From contig NZ_FOEH01000007.1 of assembly GCF_900110695.1 (NCBI RefSeq), positions 97,209 to 161,208 on the forward strand: 64,000 nucleotides of DNA. Reading direction: 5' to 3'. The stretch is from Virgibacillus subterraneus. GTDB taxonomy: Bacteria > Bacillota > Bacilli > Bacillales > Amphibacillaceae. How positions within the stretch are numbered: the first letter of the stretch is position 1; each line of letters opens with the position of its first letter. The position numbers and the translations under genes are program-made. The notes beneath the pieces were generated by a model that searched no databases, was not told where the DNA came from, and saw only the letters and a list, made by a program, of their open reading frames with translations. Below are positions 8,297 to 16,858 of this stretch, piece after piece.

Positions 8297-8370
8297 AACG
8301 AATGACCCTCCATTTATATATACTAGACTAACAGTAAGTTAAAAGGAATCTCTCTAATATTTTTACATTG

Positions 8371-8556
8371 CTATAGATTTTGCTTATATATTTTGTCAGC
8401 TCTAGCTACACTAATGAACATTACACTTAATGCAACAACAAATAACACCCAGTAGTTATTACTGTTTGCAGCTAATACTATTGCAATTACTCCTAATATT
8501 TTTGATATGGAGAAACCGATCATTGATTTTAAATCTCTTAATACTGGCCAATTCAT
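8371..8556 (-). CDS. Small membrane protein with two hydrophobic segments
   Basis: A protein of about 61 residues (MNWPVLRDLKSMIGFSISKI...) with hydrophobic segments around 12-30 and 35-52 and a basic end. The ATG at 8556 is preferred because GGGG lies 9 nt before it, while the ATG at 8571 has no ribosome binding site. The function is unknown. Confidence 0.5.
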   Translation of the reverse strand: MNWPVLRDLKSMIGFSISKILGVIAIVLAANSNNYWVLFVVALSVMFISVARADKIYKQNL

Positions 8557-8642
8557 TTTTCTTTTCCCCATCTATTACTTTATTTCAATAATTACTATTT
8601 GCTTTTTTATTTTCTATAGCATCACCATGAAGTACAGAAAAT

Positions 8643-9260
8643 CTAATCAACTAGTGATAATTTACTAGGATTTCTTAAATAACCAAAAAGCATTTTTATC
8701 TGGTTTTCTGTATTTCTCCCAGTTGAAAGTTTAGGGAGATTGTTCTCAGAAAAAAATTGTACATCTTTCGTTTCTATCCCAGTATCTGCTTGCCCTCCAA
8801 TTAGGTCGCATTGAATAAATATTTTGTAATAATGATAAGGTTGAGGTGGATGAGAATGTTTATTCATATCCAGCAGTGCAACTAATTTTTTGGCGACGAC
8901 ATCATAACCTGACTCCTCTTCCACCTCTTTAATAATATTTTCAGAAGGTGATAATCCAATATCACAAAAGCCTCCCGGTAACGACCATTTATCATCAATC
9001 TTTTCCCGTACCATTAAAATTTTATCGTCATTAAAAACAGCCCCACGTACATCTACTTTAGGGGTTTGATACCCTGTTTCATTTGTGAACAACTCCTCTA
9101 TTTTTTCCATTTCCAAATCAGTATATTGCTCAATTATCTCAGCACTAATCTTTCGCAGTTCTTCATATCTTTCAATATCGTACATATCGTTTGAAAACGA
9201 TAGCCCTGATTGGGATATTGATTGGATTTTCTTTGCCCATTCTAACCATTTATAACTCAT
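8643..9260 (-). CDS. NUDIX hydrolase with N-terminal NUDIX-associated domain (YjhB-like)
   Basis: The first 60 residues (MSYKWLEWAKKIQSISQSGL...) form the small helical domain of the YjhB-type NUDIX proteins, followed by the NUDIX fold. The Nudix box reads GGFCDIGLSPSENIIKEVEEESGY; the usual REUXEE arginine is lysine here. Substrate is probably a nucleoside diphosphate derivative, unproven. The ATG at 9260 follows AAAAGG at 8 nt; an upstream GTG is less well placed. Confidence 0.85.
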   Translation of the reverse strand: MSYKWLEWAKKIQSISQSGLSFSNDMYDIERYEELRKISAEIIEQYTDLEMEKIEELFTNETGYQTPKVDVRGAVFNDDKILMVREKIDDKWSLPGGFCDIGLSPSENIIKEVEEESGYDVVAKKLVALLDMNKHSHPPQPYHYYKIFIQCDLIGGQADTGIETKDVQFFSENNLPKLSTGRNTENQIKMLFGYLRNPSKLSLVD

Positions 9261-9351
9261 TATGAACACCTTTTCCTAAAAATTTTTAATCAATAGCCTA
9301 ATAGACTTAATTTCTTTATGATTTGGTTAACATGGAACTGGGATAAGCGGT

Positions 9352-10053
9352 TTATTTCAACACTTTACTGGCTAAATCAGATAAACTATTGTTATTTAAT
9401 TCACGTATAATTAAAGGTATTTCCTCCAAATCATCAACTTTAAAATCCGCCACAGTATCAGACCCTAGATCATCTCTTTTCCAAATACCTTTCATGCCTG
9501 CATTTTGAGCAGCTTTTACATCTTTCTCTGGATTGTCGCCAATAAAAATAGCTTCAGCGGATGAAACATTAAGTTTATCCAGGGCTTTATTGAAAATTTG
9601 AGGATCAGGCTTTTTCATGCCTTCCCATTCGGATATAAGAATTGTTTCAAAGTAGTTTTCAATACCCAATGCCCTTATATTATCCATTTGAAATTGCCCT
9701 TTGCCATTTGTAATCATGCCAAGAACAAGGTTGCTGCTTCTCAATTTTCCTAACATATTAATGAGATTAGGGAAAGGGATACAGCAGTTTTTAAATTGGC
9801 TGATATAATCTTGAAGCAACTCTTCCCACGTTATTCCTGTAATATTAAAATCATCAACTAACTGTTGATATACGGCATCTTTCCAAACGTATCCTTGATT
9901 ATCAAGCTCTATGAATCTTGCTATGTATTTGTCTTTTGGTACATGGCTTAGCCATTTATCTAATCGTTCGTATTGCTTATCAACAAATGTTTTTACTGAT
10001 TCATCACGATTCAGCAGAGTCCCATCTAAATCAAATAGGGCAGCCTTAATCAT
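9352..10053 (-). CDS. HAD-superfamily hydrolase (phosphatase type)
   Basis: Motif I is FDLDGTLLN at the N-terminus, motif II lies in GMITNG, the lysine of motif III in WEGMKKPDPQIF, and motif IV in FIGDNPEKDVKAA. The cap is helical (subfamily IA type). The start at 10053 has GGGAGAGTGGGG upstream and gives MIKAALFDLDG as expected. The substrate is not predictable. Confidence 0.9.
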   Translation of the reverse strand: MIKAALFDLDGTLLNRDESVKTFVDKQYERLDKWLSHVPKDKYIARFIELDNQGYVWKDAVYQQLVDDFNITGITWEELLQDYISQFKNCCIPFPNLINMLGKLRSSNLVLGMITNGKGQFQMDNIRALGIENYFETILISEWEGMKKPDPQIFNKALDKLNVSSAEAIFIGDNPEKDVKAAQNAGMKGIWKRDDLGSDTVADFKVDDLEEIPLIIRELNNNSLSDLASKVLK

Positions 10054-10097
10054 TTTCCCCACTCTCCCACACATTCTCAAACTGCTTGTTTTATTAT

Positions 10098-10970
10098 TTA
10101 GCCTTCTAATATTTCGTTTTGAGGATAACCTAAAAATTCTCTTATCTCATCTAAGCATTTTTCATCTGCCCAATGTACGTAATGATGACTGTCTATTTTG
10201 AATAGTTTTAGATTACTAGTTGGGTTAATTTTGTTAACTTCATTATCTGTCATACGTGCTCTTTCTTCATCAATATCTTTAAAGGATGCGTATATTAAAA
10301 GACAGGGGTGGCTAATTTTCTGGAGTATTTTGGGCAAATTTAGACGATAATAACCGAACATAAGACGTAGACCTTCACCAGTAAAAGGCACTTCTTCCAT
10401 CAAGGCTTTGTTTATATAGTCAGATTCTTCTAGTTTAAACCTTTCACAAAATTCCCTTAGTTGTTTTTCATTTGTATTTGCATTTGATGAATTATTATCA
10501 TCATCCGAAATAAAAAACTTCTTAATCCGTTTAATTAGTTTGTCTCCAAGTAGTCTTTCCATTAAACTGATAACTGGTATTACATAGCCAAAAAGGCCAA
10601 ACTCACTAGTCGGAAATCTGGGTAATTTTAGGTGCCCTTGATCTAACAATACTATTCTGTTTACATACTCTGGGTAAACAGAAGCAAAACACATTGCAAT
10701 GCCGCCTCCCATTGAATGTCCGATAAGAGTAACATCCTCTAACTTGTTTTGATCAGAGTACTGTTTTACCCAGGAAGCGATTTCAGGCATTGATACTCTG
10801 CCTTTTAATCCATCACTCTTACCTAATCCTGGTAGATCCAACAAATGGCATTCATAACTTCCTGCCAATGATTCTGCTATATTCAAACCCTCATTTCCCG
10901 AAAATCCTAATGCAGGAAGAAAAATTAAAGGTTTCCCTTGGCCAATTATCACAGAATGATATTTTCCCAT
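10098..10970 (-). CDS. Alpha/beta hydrolase
   Basis: The 290-residue protein has LIFLPALGFSGN, LLDLPGLGKSDG, nucleophile GHSMGG, a cap region (about 125-215), and a late histidine in SHHYVHWADE. The layout is that of esterases and C-C hydrolases of unknown substrate. It is on the same strand as the HAD gene with a 44-nt gap. Confidence 0.88.
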   Translation of the reverse strand: MGKYHSVIIGQGKPLIFLPALGFSGNEGLNIAESLAGSYECHLLDLPGLGKSDGLKGRVSMPEIASWVKQYSDQNKLEDVTLIGHSMGGGIAMCFASVYPEYVNRIVLLDQGHLKLPRFPTSEFGLFGYVIPVISLMERLLGDKLIKRIKKFFISDDDNNSSNANTNEKQLREFCERFKLEESDYINKALMEEVPFTGEGLRLMFGYYRLNLPKILQKISHPCLLIYASFKDIDEERARMTDNEVNKINPTSNLKLFKIDSHHYVHWADEKCLDEIREFLGYPQNEILEG

Positions 10971-11192
10971 TAATAAAAACCACCTTCTTTATTACTGTCA
11001 CAATTTCTAGATATAGTTTAACACAAATTTTCAGAATACCTTGTAAACTTAGTATCTATTATTTTGGGAACTGATCGGTTTCGCTGTTTTCTAAAAGATT
11101 ATTGCTTATACCAAGCATTGAGTCTTAGACGCGGTTGATATAAAATGCGACGTCGATACGATTAGAATTATTTAGTGAGAATCTCTAACCAC

Positions 11193-11311
11193 GCAACTGG
11201 AATATACTCGCTTTCCGCGGGCTCACCACGAGCCTCCTCATTCGCAAAAAACGCCCACTGTGGGGTCTCTTAGCCTCGCTGTCCCACAGGAGTCTCGCAT
11301 ATTCCAGCTGC
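11193..11311. repeat. GC-richer palindromic intergenic element A
   Basis: GCAACTGGAATAT at the left end matches the reverse complement of ATATTCCAGCTGC at the right end in 12 of 13 positions. The interior is clearly richer in GC than the surroundings (CGCTTTCCGCGGGCTC, GAGCCTCCTC) and carries no ORF of note. It resembles dispersed intergenic elements seen in many Bacillaceae (recollection). Confidence 0.55.
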
Positions 11312-11364
11312 TAGTTTAGTGGTTTAAAATCTTGTTTTTATCAAGTTCTAAAGAGCAAACCCTA

Positions 11365-11487
11365 GCGGAGGAAATACACAAAGACCCCTGCGGAAAGAGC
11401 AACAGCTGAAGATCCCGCAGGAAGCGGCTTTTGCTTCAGAGGAAGCTGAAGCGTTGCCCTAAGGTGCGCGAAGTGTATTTCCGAAGC
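11365..11487. repeat. GC-richer palindromic intergenic element B
   Basis: GGAAATACAC and GTGTATTTCC are perfect 10-bp terminal inverted repeats about 100 bp apart. The interior has GACCCCTGCGG, GATCCCGCAGGAAGCGG and GAGGAAGCTGAAGCG, capable of extended folding. It sits downstream of the MFS gene at 11535 (minus strand). Confidence 0.55.
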
Positions 11488-11534
11488 GGTATCATAGCAC
11501 TCAGCCATTTTTCCATGTTAATTCGCAGTTTATA

Positions 11535-12752
11535 TCAACTGCGAAGATTAAAAGCAGTAAAACTACGAAAAGAGCCTAAATTATACATAAACAAAAGTCC
11601 TGTCACCACCAACATAATAAATGCCCCGACAATCACAACAACTTGAATCGAAATTAATTGCGCTGCAACACCCATTACTGAAGTCATTACGATAATTAAT
11701 ATTGCCTCGGCAAGCCCATAAACACTGCCAATTCTGCCCATGACTTCGACTGGAATATTATTTTGATAAAATGTATAGAAGCCTGTATTGGCGAATGCCA
11801 GTGAAAAGGACAGGATAAAGAATCCTACTGCCGCTACAAGAAACCCACCGGAGAACGCATAGATAATATAGCCAATGGAAACAAACAAGGATCCTGCCCC
11901 AATTAACAACGCAACTGAAATTTTCTTTACAGAAACGGCATTTATTATTGCTCCCACAACAATTCCTGCTCCGGCAATGCTCACAAGAAACCCGTATTTT
12001 CCATCCGTTAAACCCAGAACCTCTTTCGCAAATGCTGCCTCGAGTGAATCTATCGCCGTAGCCATCACCATCATGCTGCTAAACAGAAAGTAAATAATCA
12101 TGACCGAGACATTCCGACGACTGAAGTGCAACACTGCATGCCAGTCTTTTTTTAGTACTGTCATAGAAAACTTTTCCTGATGGATGATTCTATTTTCTTC
12201 AAGGTTAGGCATGAGCAATGTGATAAGACCTGACAAAAACAGCGCAATTGCATTGATAAAAATGGCGAAGTGGGGAGTTCCAATGATAAACAACAGACCG
12301 GCTATCGCTGGACCAATAAGGAAACCTCCTGAATCAATCAGGCTGCGCAACGAATTGAACCGTTTTCGTTGTTCAATTGGAATCAATTTTGTTATGTATG
12401 TCATTGATGTTGGCTCAAATATGGAACTAGCCATATTGATAAAAAACACACAAAAATAAATGAGCCAAATCGTTGAAAAAGCAGGTAATATGGCGATAAC
12501 CACAGCACGAAAGATATCCAAAAATATCATTAGGTTTCTTTTGTTAAGACGATCTATTAAACTGCCAGACCAACTATTTGTGCAAATTGTTGCCACTGGT
12601 TTCAGAATATATAATGCAGCCACAGCTAATGGGGATCCTGTCATATCTAGTACTATTAAATTTAATGCGATTAAGAAAATCCATTCTCCTATATTAGATA
12701 CACCTATACCGAATAATAGGATTGCGGTATATTTCCATTTCTCCAGTTTCAT
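11535..12752 (-). CDS. MFS transporter
   Basis: About 405 residues with 10-12 hydrophobic segments and the loop signature DRLNKRNLMIFLDIFRA between segments 2 and 3, characteristic of the MFS group that includes macrolide exporters and enterobactin exporter-like proteins. It acts in the cytoplasmic membrane, probably as a proton-coupled exporter; the substrate is unknown. The ATG at 12752 follows GGAAAGGAGTG. A T-box leader lies upstream on the same strand, separated by a dispersed repeat. The stop lies beside a CGCAGTT/AACTGCG palindrome. Confidence 0.85.
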   Translation of the reverse strand: MKLEKWKYTAILLFGIGVSNIGEWIFLIALNLIVLDMTGSPLAVAALYILKPVATICTNSWSGSLIDRLNKRNLMIFLDIFRAVVIAILPAFSTIWLIYFCVFFINMASSIFEPTSMTYITKLIPIEQRKRFNSLRSLIDSGGFLIGPAIAGLLFIIGTPHFAIFINAIALFLSGLITLLMPNLEENRIIHQEKFSMTVLKKDWHAVLHFSRRNVSVMIIYFLFSSMMVMATAIDSLEAAFAKEVLGLTDGKYGFLVSIAGAGIVVGAIINAVSVKKISVALLIGAGSLFVSIGYIIYAFSGGFLVAAVGFFILSFSLAFANTGFYTFYQNNIPVEVMGRIGSVYGLAEAILIIVMTSVMGVAAQLISIQVVVIVGAFIMLVVTGLLFMYNLGSFRSFTAFNLRS

Positions 12753-12784
12753 CAATCCTCACTCCTTTCCCAAAGAACAAAAGC

Positions 12785-13035
12785 ACAAGCGCCTGTTCAG
12801 CGCCGTATGGACTGCGCCCGCGCATCGCGGGTGGGTCGACGTTGCCGCGCAAAGCGGCGGTCTTAGTCGATCTCCCTTTTCCCTGAGATAAAGGATACAC
12901 GAAGAGCGTAAGCGATTCGATGTTGACTTATCGTAGACACGGGGAGGGAAGTCCACTAGGCGCTAGGCGCTGGAGCTGGACGTCGCTTATTCGGGAGTCC
13001 AGTTATCCACTGCACTTAAATTTTATAGTTTCCTA
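12785..13035. repeat. Long GC-rich dispersed repeat, copy 1
   Basis: The 12785-12905 part is strikingly GC-rich (GCGCCCGCGCATCGCGGG, GCCGCGCAAAGCGGCGG) compared with the flanking DNA. The 12970-13035 part (GGAGCTGGACGTCGC ... CACTGCACTTAAATTTTATAGTTTCCTA) is repeated nearly exactly at 49840-49905. No credible gene lies in it. It separates the T-box leader from the MFS start. Confidence 0.6.
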
Positions 13036-13047
13036 AATAGTAAAAAA

Positions 13048-13325
13048 ACTCGCCCTCAAGAAATTAATCTTGAGGACGAGTTAACGCGCATCGCGGTGCC
13101 ACCCCAGTTTATCAATATGTCACCATATCAAACTTATCAGGTACGGTATGAACTTACGTATACCCTAGCCCTATAACAGGAGCACCTGTCACACTATCCC
13201 CATCTGGTTCCAATGTGATACTCAGAGTCTTGCTTCAACATGGTCATTCCTGCTCCTTTTCAGCGACTGGAGCTCTCTTTAAAGAATGAAACATATCTAC
13301 TCTTCTCGTCAACGCGTTTTTCCGA
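13048..13325 (-). promoter_or_regulatory. T-box leader with terminator
   Basis: On the minus strand the T-box core GGGTGGCACCGCG is followed by a terminator hairpin (CTCGTCCTCAAG paired with CTTGAGGGCGAG, then T7, about 13048-13083). Upstream the Stem I region has GACGAGAAGAGTA and GAGAGCTCC. The T-box bulge UGGC would pair with a tRNA bearing G73. A possible specifier loop after helix GATATG/CATGTT reads GAAGCAAGAC, giving AGC (Ser) or GAC (Asp), both G73 tRNAs; GCA (Ala) would not match G73. The specifier is tentative. The next gene downstream is the MFS transporter about 295 nt away, not a typical T-box target such as an aminoacyl-tRNA synthetase. Confidence 0.88.
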
Positions 13326-13402
13326 TTTAGTTAAAAGATAGATTATCAGAGTCGAAGTATATTGTAAAGCTATTTTTTAAATAATTGGGTTAACTTCACA
13401 AT

Positions 13403-13861
13403 TCATAATTGCTTCAGCATATGAATCCGTTGACTATCTCGTTTAAATGGAGTATATCCGTTAGTTTTATATAGATTAATAGCGCTTGGCCATTCCCTGT
13501 TAGTTTCAATAACTATTTTTGAATAACCCATTTTTTCAGCCTGTCTTTCCAGATGGAACAGCATTTTTTGGGCGACGCCTTGTCGGCGGTATTCCTTTTT
13601 TACGGACATTCGTTCAATTCTTGCTGTCGACTCGCTTTCCTTTGTTATGGCCCCAGTGCAAATAATACAATCCTCAATTTCTCCTACATAAAAGGCATTG
13701 CCATTCTTGTTAAAGTGTCTATATATGTTGTTCAGATCAGGATTCATTGTGTGATCTATAAAACCAAAGTGTTCCTTGAATCCTTCTAGAATTATGTCTT
13801 TGGCTGCACCCTGTTGTTGTTCGGTAACTTTTGTGAAATTTACTTCGGTAGTTGTTTTCAT
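13403..13861 (-). CDS. GNAT family N-acetyltransferase
   Basis: The 152-residue protein has the GNAT acetyl-CoA signature KEYRRQGVAQKMLFHLE after the strand RIERMSVK, then SKIVIETNREWPSAINLYKTNGY. It is a single-domain enzyme with unknown acceptor. The ATG at 13861 follows AAGGGTG. Confidence 0.88.
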   Translation of the reverse strand: MKTTTEVNFTKVTEQQQGAAKDIILEGFKEHFGFIDHTMNPDLNNIYRHFNKNGNAFYVGEIEDCIICTGAITKESESTARIERMSVKKEYRRQGVAQKMLFHLERQAEKMGYSKIVIETNREWPSAINLYKTNGYTPFKRDSQRIHMLKQL

Positions 13862-13969
13862 AATGCATCACCCTTAATTTTTAGTTGCATTCTGAATAGT
13901 CATGGTCAATTATGGTCACCACGCCTGTTTGTTAAAATAAGTTTTCCGACATCGCGTCTGGTCAGTCAA

Positions 13970-14443
13970 TTAAGCTTCCCTCACCATCGTTATAAAGCCT
14001 GTGGTATCAGTGTCAAATTCTGTTCGTTTTACAAATCCCAGTTTTTCATAAAGATGAATAGCTCGTTCGTTAAATGTTGCTACTGTTAATCGATGATGTG
14101 AATCATTATAGTTTTCATGAATGTATGAAAATGTGAATGAGCAAAACTCAAAGCCATTCCCTTGTCCAGTGCGACTGGGCTTCATCCCAAACCCTACATC
14201 CATCATATCTTCATTGTATGCACCAAATTTCCTGCCAGGAGGTACTTGAGCTGATTCACCTATACAAAAATAACCAAATAATTCGTTATCCTGATCAACT
14301 ATTGCGTGGTATGATCCTCCCAGGAATTCCTGCAAAGTGTCATTAGTCAACTCATTGTTATAAAGATCATACGGTTCAGCATATCTCCAATTGAGTGCTT
14401 CGACGGCCCGTTCTTCGTTCATATTTTTTATAAATAATTGCAT
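13970..14443 (-). CDS. GNAT family N-acetyltransferase (RimJ-like)
   Basis: The 157-residue protein begins MQLFIKNMNEERAVEALNWRY and has SRTGQGNGFEFCSFTFSYI as the acetyl-CoA loop and RLTVATFNERAIHLYEKLGFV at the end. This resembles the RimJ/RimL-type branch. AAAGAGG lies upstream of the ATG. Substrate is unknown. Confidence 0.85.
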   Translation of the reverse strand: MQLFIKNMNEERAVEALNWRYAEPYDLYNNELTNDTLQEFLGGSYHAIVDQDNELFGYFCIGESAQVPPGRKFGAYNEDMMDVGFGMKPSRTGQGNGFEFCSFTFSYIHENYNDSHHRLTVATFNERAIHLYEKLGFVKRTEFDTDTTGFITMVREA

Positions 14444-14467
14444 CTTTGTAACCTCTTTCCTTCTGCT

Positions 14468-14881
14468 CTAATCAAAAAATTCCATGTGTGGTTTTTCCTG
14501 TCTATAATAATTGATTCTATCCTGCAAACTTCCTGTATGAAACTCGAACTTGTGCCCATCTGGGTCGGTAAAATAAATAGACTTCTTGTCCCGCTCGTCT
14601 CTTGGACGGCCCGATAAAATAGTTACATTAAGCCGCTCCAGCTTTGCATACATTTCATCGAATTCATTTTCCTCAATCGAAAATGCCATATGTGTATAGG
14701 ATTCATGTATTTCGTTTCGCGGGATGTCTGCTTCAACATTCAAAGCCAGCCATAATCCATCCAGATCAAAGTAGGCTGTATTTTCCCCTTTCACTAAAAG
14801 TTTAGCGTTCAAAACCTCTTCGTAAAATCCTATCGACCGATTCAGATCTGAAACGGAAAACAGCAGATGATTTATTTTCAT
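14468..14881 (-). CDS. fosB: FosB metallothiol transferase (fosfomycin resistance)
   Basis: The sequence is very close to Bacillus FosB, a VOC-fold, divalent-metal-dependent enzyme that adds bacillithiol to fosfomycin and opens its epoxide in the cytoplasm. The expected ligands are visible: His5 (INHLLFSV), His64 (SYTHMAF) and Glu113 (KFEFHTG). The conserved block [17 protein letters not shown] is intact, and the 137-residue length fits. Its start is divergent from the lipoprotein gene, with a small palindrome between. This also implies bacillithiol in the host. Confidence 0.93.
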   Translation of the reverse strand: MKINHLLFSVSDLNRSIGFYEEVLNAKLLVKGENTAYFDLDGLWLALNVEADIPRNEIHESYTHMAFSIEENEFDEMYAKLERLNVTILSGRPRDERDKKSIYFTDPDGHKFEFHTGSLQDRINYYRQEKPHMEFFD

Positions 14882-14906
14882 TAGGGTCCAACTCCAATAA
14901 CGAGAT

Positions 14907-14927
14907 ATAACATATATTCCATGTTAT
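14907..14927. promoter_or_regulatory. Palindrome between fosB and the lipoprotein gene
   Basis: ATAACAT and ATGTTAT are 7-bp inverted arms separated by 7 nt, followed by a further GTTAT. It lies in the 78-bp divergent intergenic region and could be an operator for either gene. No regulator is identified. Confidence 0.35.
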
Positions 14928-14959
14928 GTTATTAGCAGAATAATTGAAAGGAGAGTTAT

Positions 14960-15371
14960 ATGAAAAAAATCAATTATTTCGCTAATCATGGTAACAACCC
15001 TAATACTTAGCGGATGTTCTTTTCTCCAGGAAGCAAATGATTCGTTGAACTATGCAACAGAAACAACCGAGTATATAAATGAGCTTAGCACTTTTGCAGA
15101 AGAAGCACCTAATCTTGAAGGTCCAGAACTTAAGTCCAGATTAGAATCTTTAAAGGATTCGATTAAGGACTTTATGAAGTTAGAAGCTCCATCAATTGCC
15201 GAAGATATTCATAAAGAATTAGAAAACAAGAGTCAAGTGCTGCTTGATGCCACAAACAAGATTTTACAGGACGGGGAAGTAACAATCGAACAGCTGAAGC
15301 AATCCGAAATTTATAAGATCATCGATAATATCACAAAGCTTAAAAATCAAATTGAGGATTTGGGATTATAA
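14960..15371 (+). pseudogene. DUF6376-like lipoprotein with a one-base shift in its A7 tract
   Basis: The ATG at 14960 with AAAGGAGAG upstream reads only 16 codons because it is followed by seven A residues. With six A it would read MKKSIISLIMVTTLILSGCS, a textbook lipoprotein signal with lipobox LSGC, and continue in the long frame (CSFLQEANDSLNYATETTEY...) to 15371. The mature part is a helical, acidic ~115-residue domain like Bacillus DUF6376 lipoproteins. An internal ATG at 14988 lacks a ribosome binding site and would spoil the signal peptide. It is either phase-variable, broken, or an assembly error. Confidence 0.75.
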
Positions 15372-15474
15372 CGGGCTTCAGCATTCTGGTTTTTATTAGA
15401 AGACTGATGTTTTCGTGGTTCGCAATTTCCTACATTAAGTGTGTTTCTTTATAGTACTATCGAAATCCAACCAC

Positions 15475-15517
15475 AAAAAGTGGCATCAATTTTAAAAATA
15501 ATTGATGCCACTTTTTT
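15475..15517 (+). terminator. Intrinsic terminator
   Basis: AAAAAGTGGCATCAATT pairs with AATTGATGCCACTTTTTT around a short A-rich loop. It ends transcription of the lipoprotein locus before the MFS gene. Confidence 0.85.
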
Positions 15518-15622
15518 GCTTTTGGTAACGATTATTATAGTAGAATATTGCTTGTTTTTTTAGCAATATGTAATAAGACGTGTTCCTCTGCTGTTGATAA
15601 AGTACTATTAGAGGTGAAAAAC

Positions 15623-16858
15623 ATGTATACAGAACTGCTGCAAAACAAAAATATTCGGTACTATCTAATTGGTGGTGGGATATCTCGTTTGGGTGATGTA
15701 TTATCTGGGATGGCGTTTCTTTTTCTCGCGTATGAGATTACAGAATCAACCATTTATACTACGGCAATGGCAATCGCAGAGACAGCACCATATCTTTTAT
15801 TTGGCTTAATTGGAGGAGTGATTGCTGATTGGCTGCCGAAGAAAAAACTATTAATTATGCTTGACCTATTACGTATTCCACTTATCTTTTCGATATTTCT
15901 ATTACATCATTTCAATTTGTTGGATTATTATTATTTACTCATTGTTAGCTTTGCCATTCAAACGATCGGCTGCTTTTTCAATCCGACACACCGGGCTATT
16001 TTGCCAATTATCACTGAGCCTGAGGAACGCTCGCTAACGAACAGTTTAAACGATACCCTGAGCCGTGGTGTTACGGTTCTAAGTCCAGTCATTTCAGTTT
16101 GGCTGTTAACATATGGTACTATTTATTTTTTCATTATCGATGCGCTAACCTATTTAATCAGTGTCATTTGCCTGCTTCAAGTACATTTCACGGAAACGAA
16201 ACAAGAAGTGAACAAGTCTGTCAAAGGTGTCTTCCTTGCTATAGCGGAATTCTTTACGTGGGCTAAAAGAAACATCACGATTAGACAACTATTTACTATT
16301 ACTTTTCTAATCGTATTCTTTAACACTTGGGTATGGGAAGTTGGGCTGTTGCTTGCACTATCAGAAATGAGTGGTAAAAGTGAGGAATTGTACGCTATTC
16401 TTCAAGGGGTATTTGGCGGGGCAGTTATTTTAACAAACATTACAATTCCATATTTCATTAAAAAAATGACGATGAAAATCTATCTGACAGGGGCTTTCGT
16501 CTGGGGAGCTGGCATCACATACTACGGTGTATTTTATCAGATTGAACATTTCTTTATCGGTGCAATCCTCGTTGGCATCGGGCTACCAATTTCCAGTCTT
16601 GCCAGAGTATATCTGATTCAGTCACTTGTCCCTGAAAATAAACTTGGACGTGCATTCAGTTCTAATGCATTCCTGCTTTACCTGGCAAATACTTTCTCAC
16701 TCCTGTTTTATGGGATGCTTGTATCCTTTGTTCCGATTCAATGGCTAATGATTGGAAGTGGCATAATAATTTTAATAGTAAGCATTGCATTACTATTTAT
16801 TATTACGATAAAACATACGAAACTCAGTTGGCGTTCTCCCATAAACTTTCTTAAATAG
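15623..16858 (+). CDS. MFS transporter
   Basis: 411 residues, about 12 hydrophobic segments, with GGVIADWLPKKKLLIMLDLLR as the loop 2-3 signature and ISRLGDVLSGMAFLFLAYE at segment 1, like the MFS group of macrolide-type exporters. The ATG at 15623 is chosen because GAGGTG lies 6 nt upstream; 25 upstream codons without a ribosome binding site are excluded. Its 3' end overlaps the convergent AraC gene by 66 bp. The substrate is unknown. Confidence 0.87.
   Translation: MYTELLQNKNIRYYLIGGGISRLGDVLSGMAFLFLAYEITESTIYTTAMAIAETAPYLLFGLIGGVIADWLPKKKLLIMLDLLRIPLIFSIFLLHHFNLLDYYYLLIVSFAIQTIGCFFNPTHRAILPIITEPEERSLTNSLNDTLSRGVTVLSPVISVWLLTYGTIYFFIIDALTYLISVICLLQVHFTETKQEVNKSVKGVFLAIAEFFTWAKRNITIRQLFTITFLIVFFNTWVWEVGLLLALSEMSGKSEELYAILQGVFGGAVILTNITIPYFIKKMTMKIYLTGAFVWGAGITYYGVFYQIEHFFIGAILVGIGLPISSLARVYLIQSLVPENKLGRAFSSNAFLLYLANTFSLLFYGMLVSFVPIQWLMIGSGIIILIVSIALLFIITIKHTKLSWRSPINFLK

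Noticed and set aside
12460..12956. ORFs in the GC-rich region and antisense to the MFS gene
   Set aside because: Composition-driven open frames with no conserved features.
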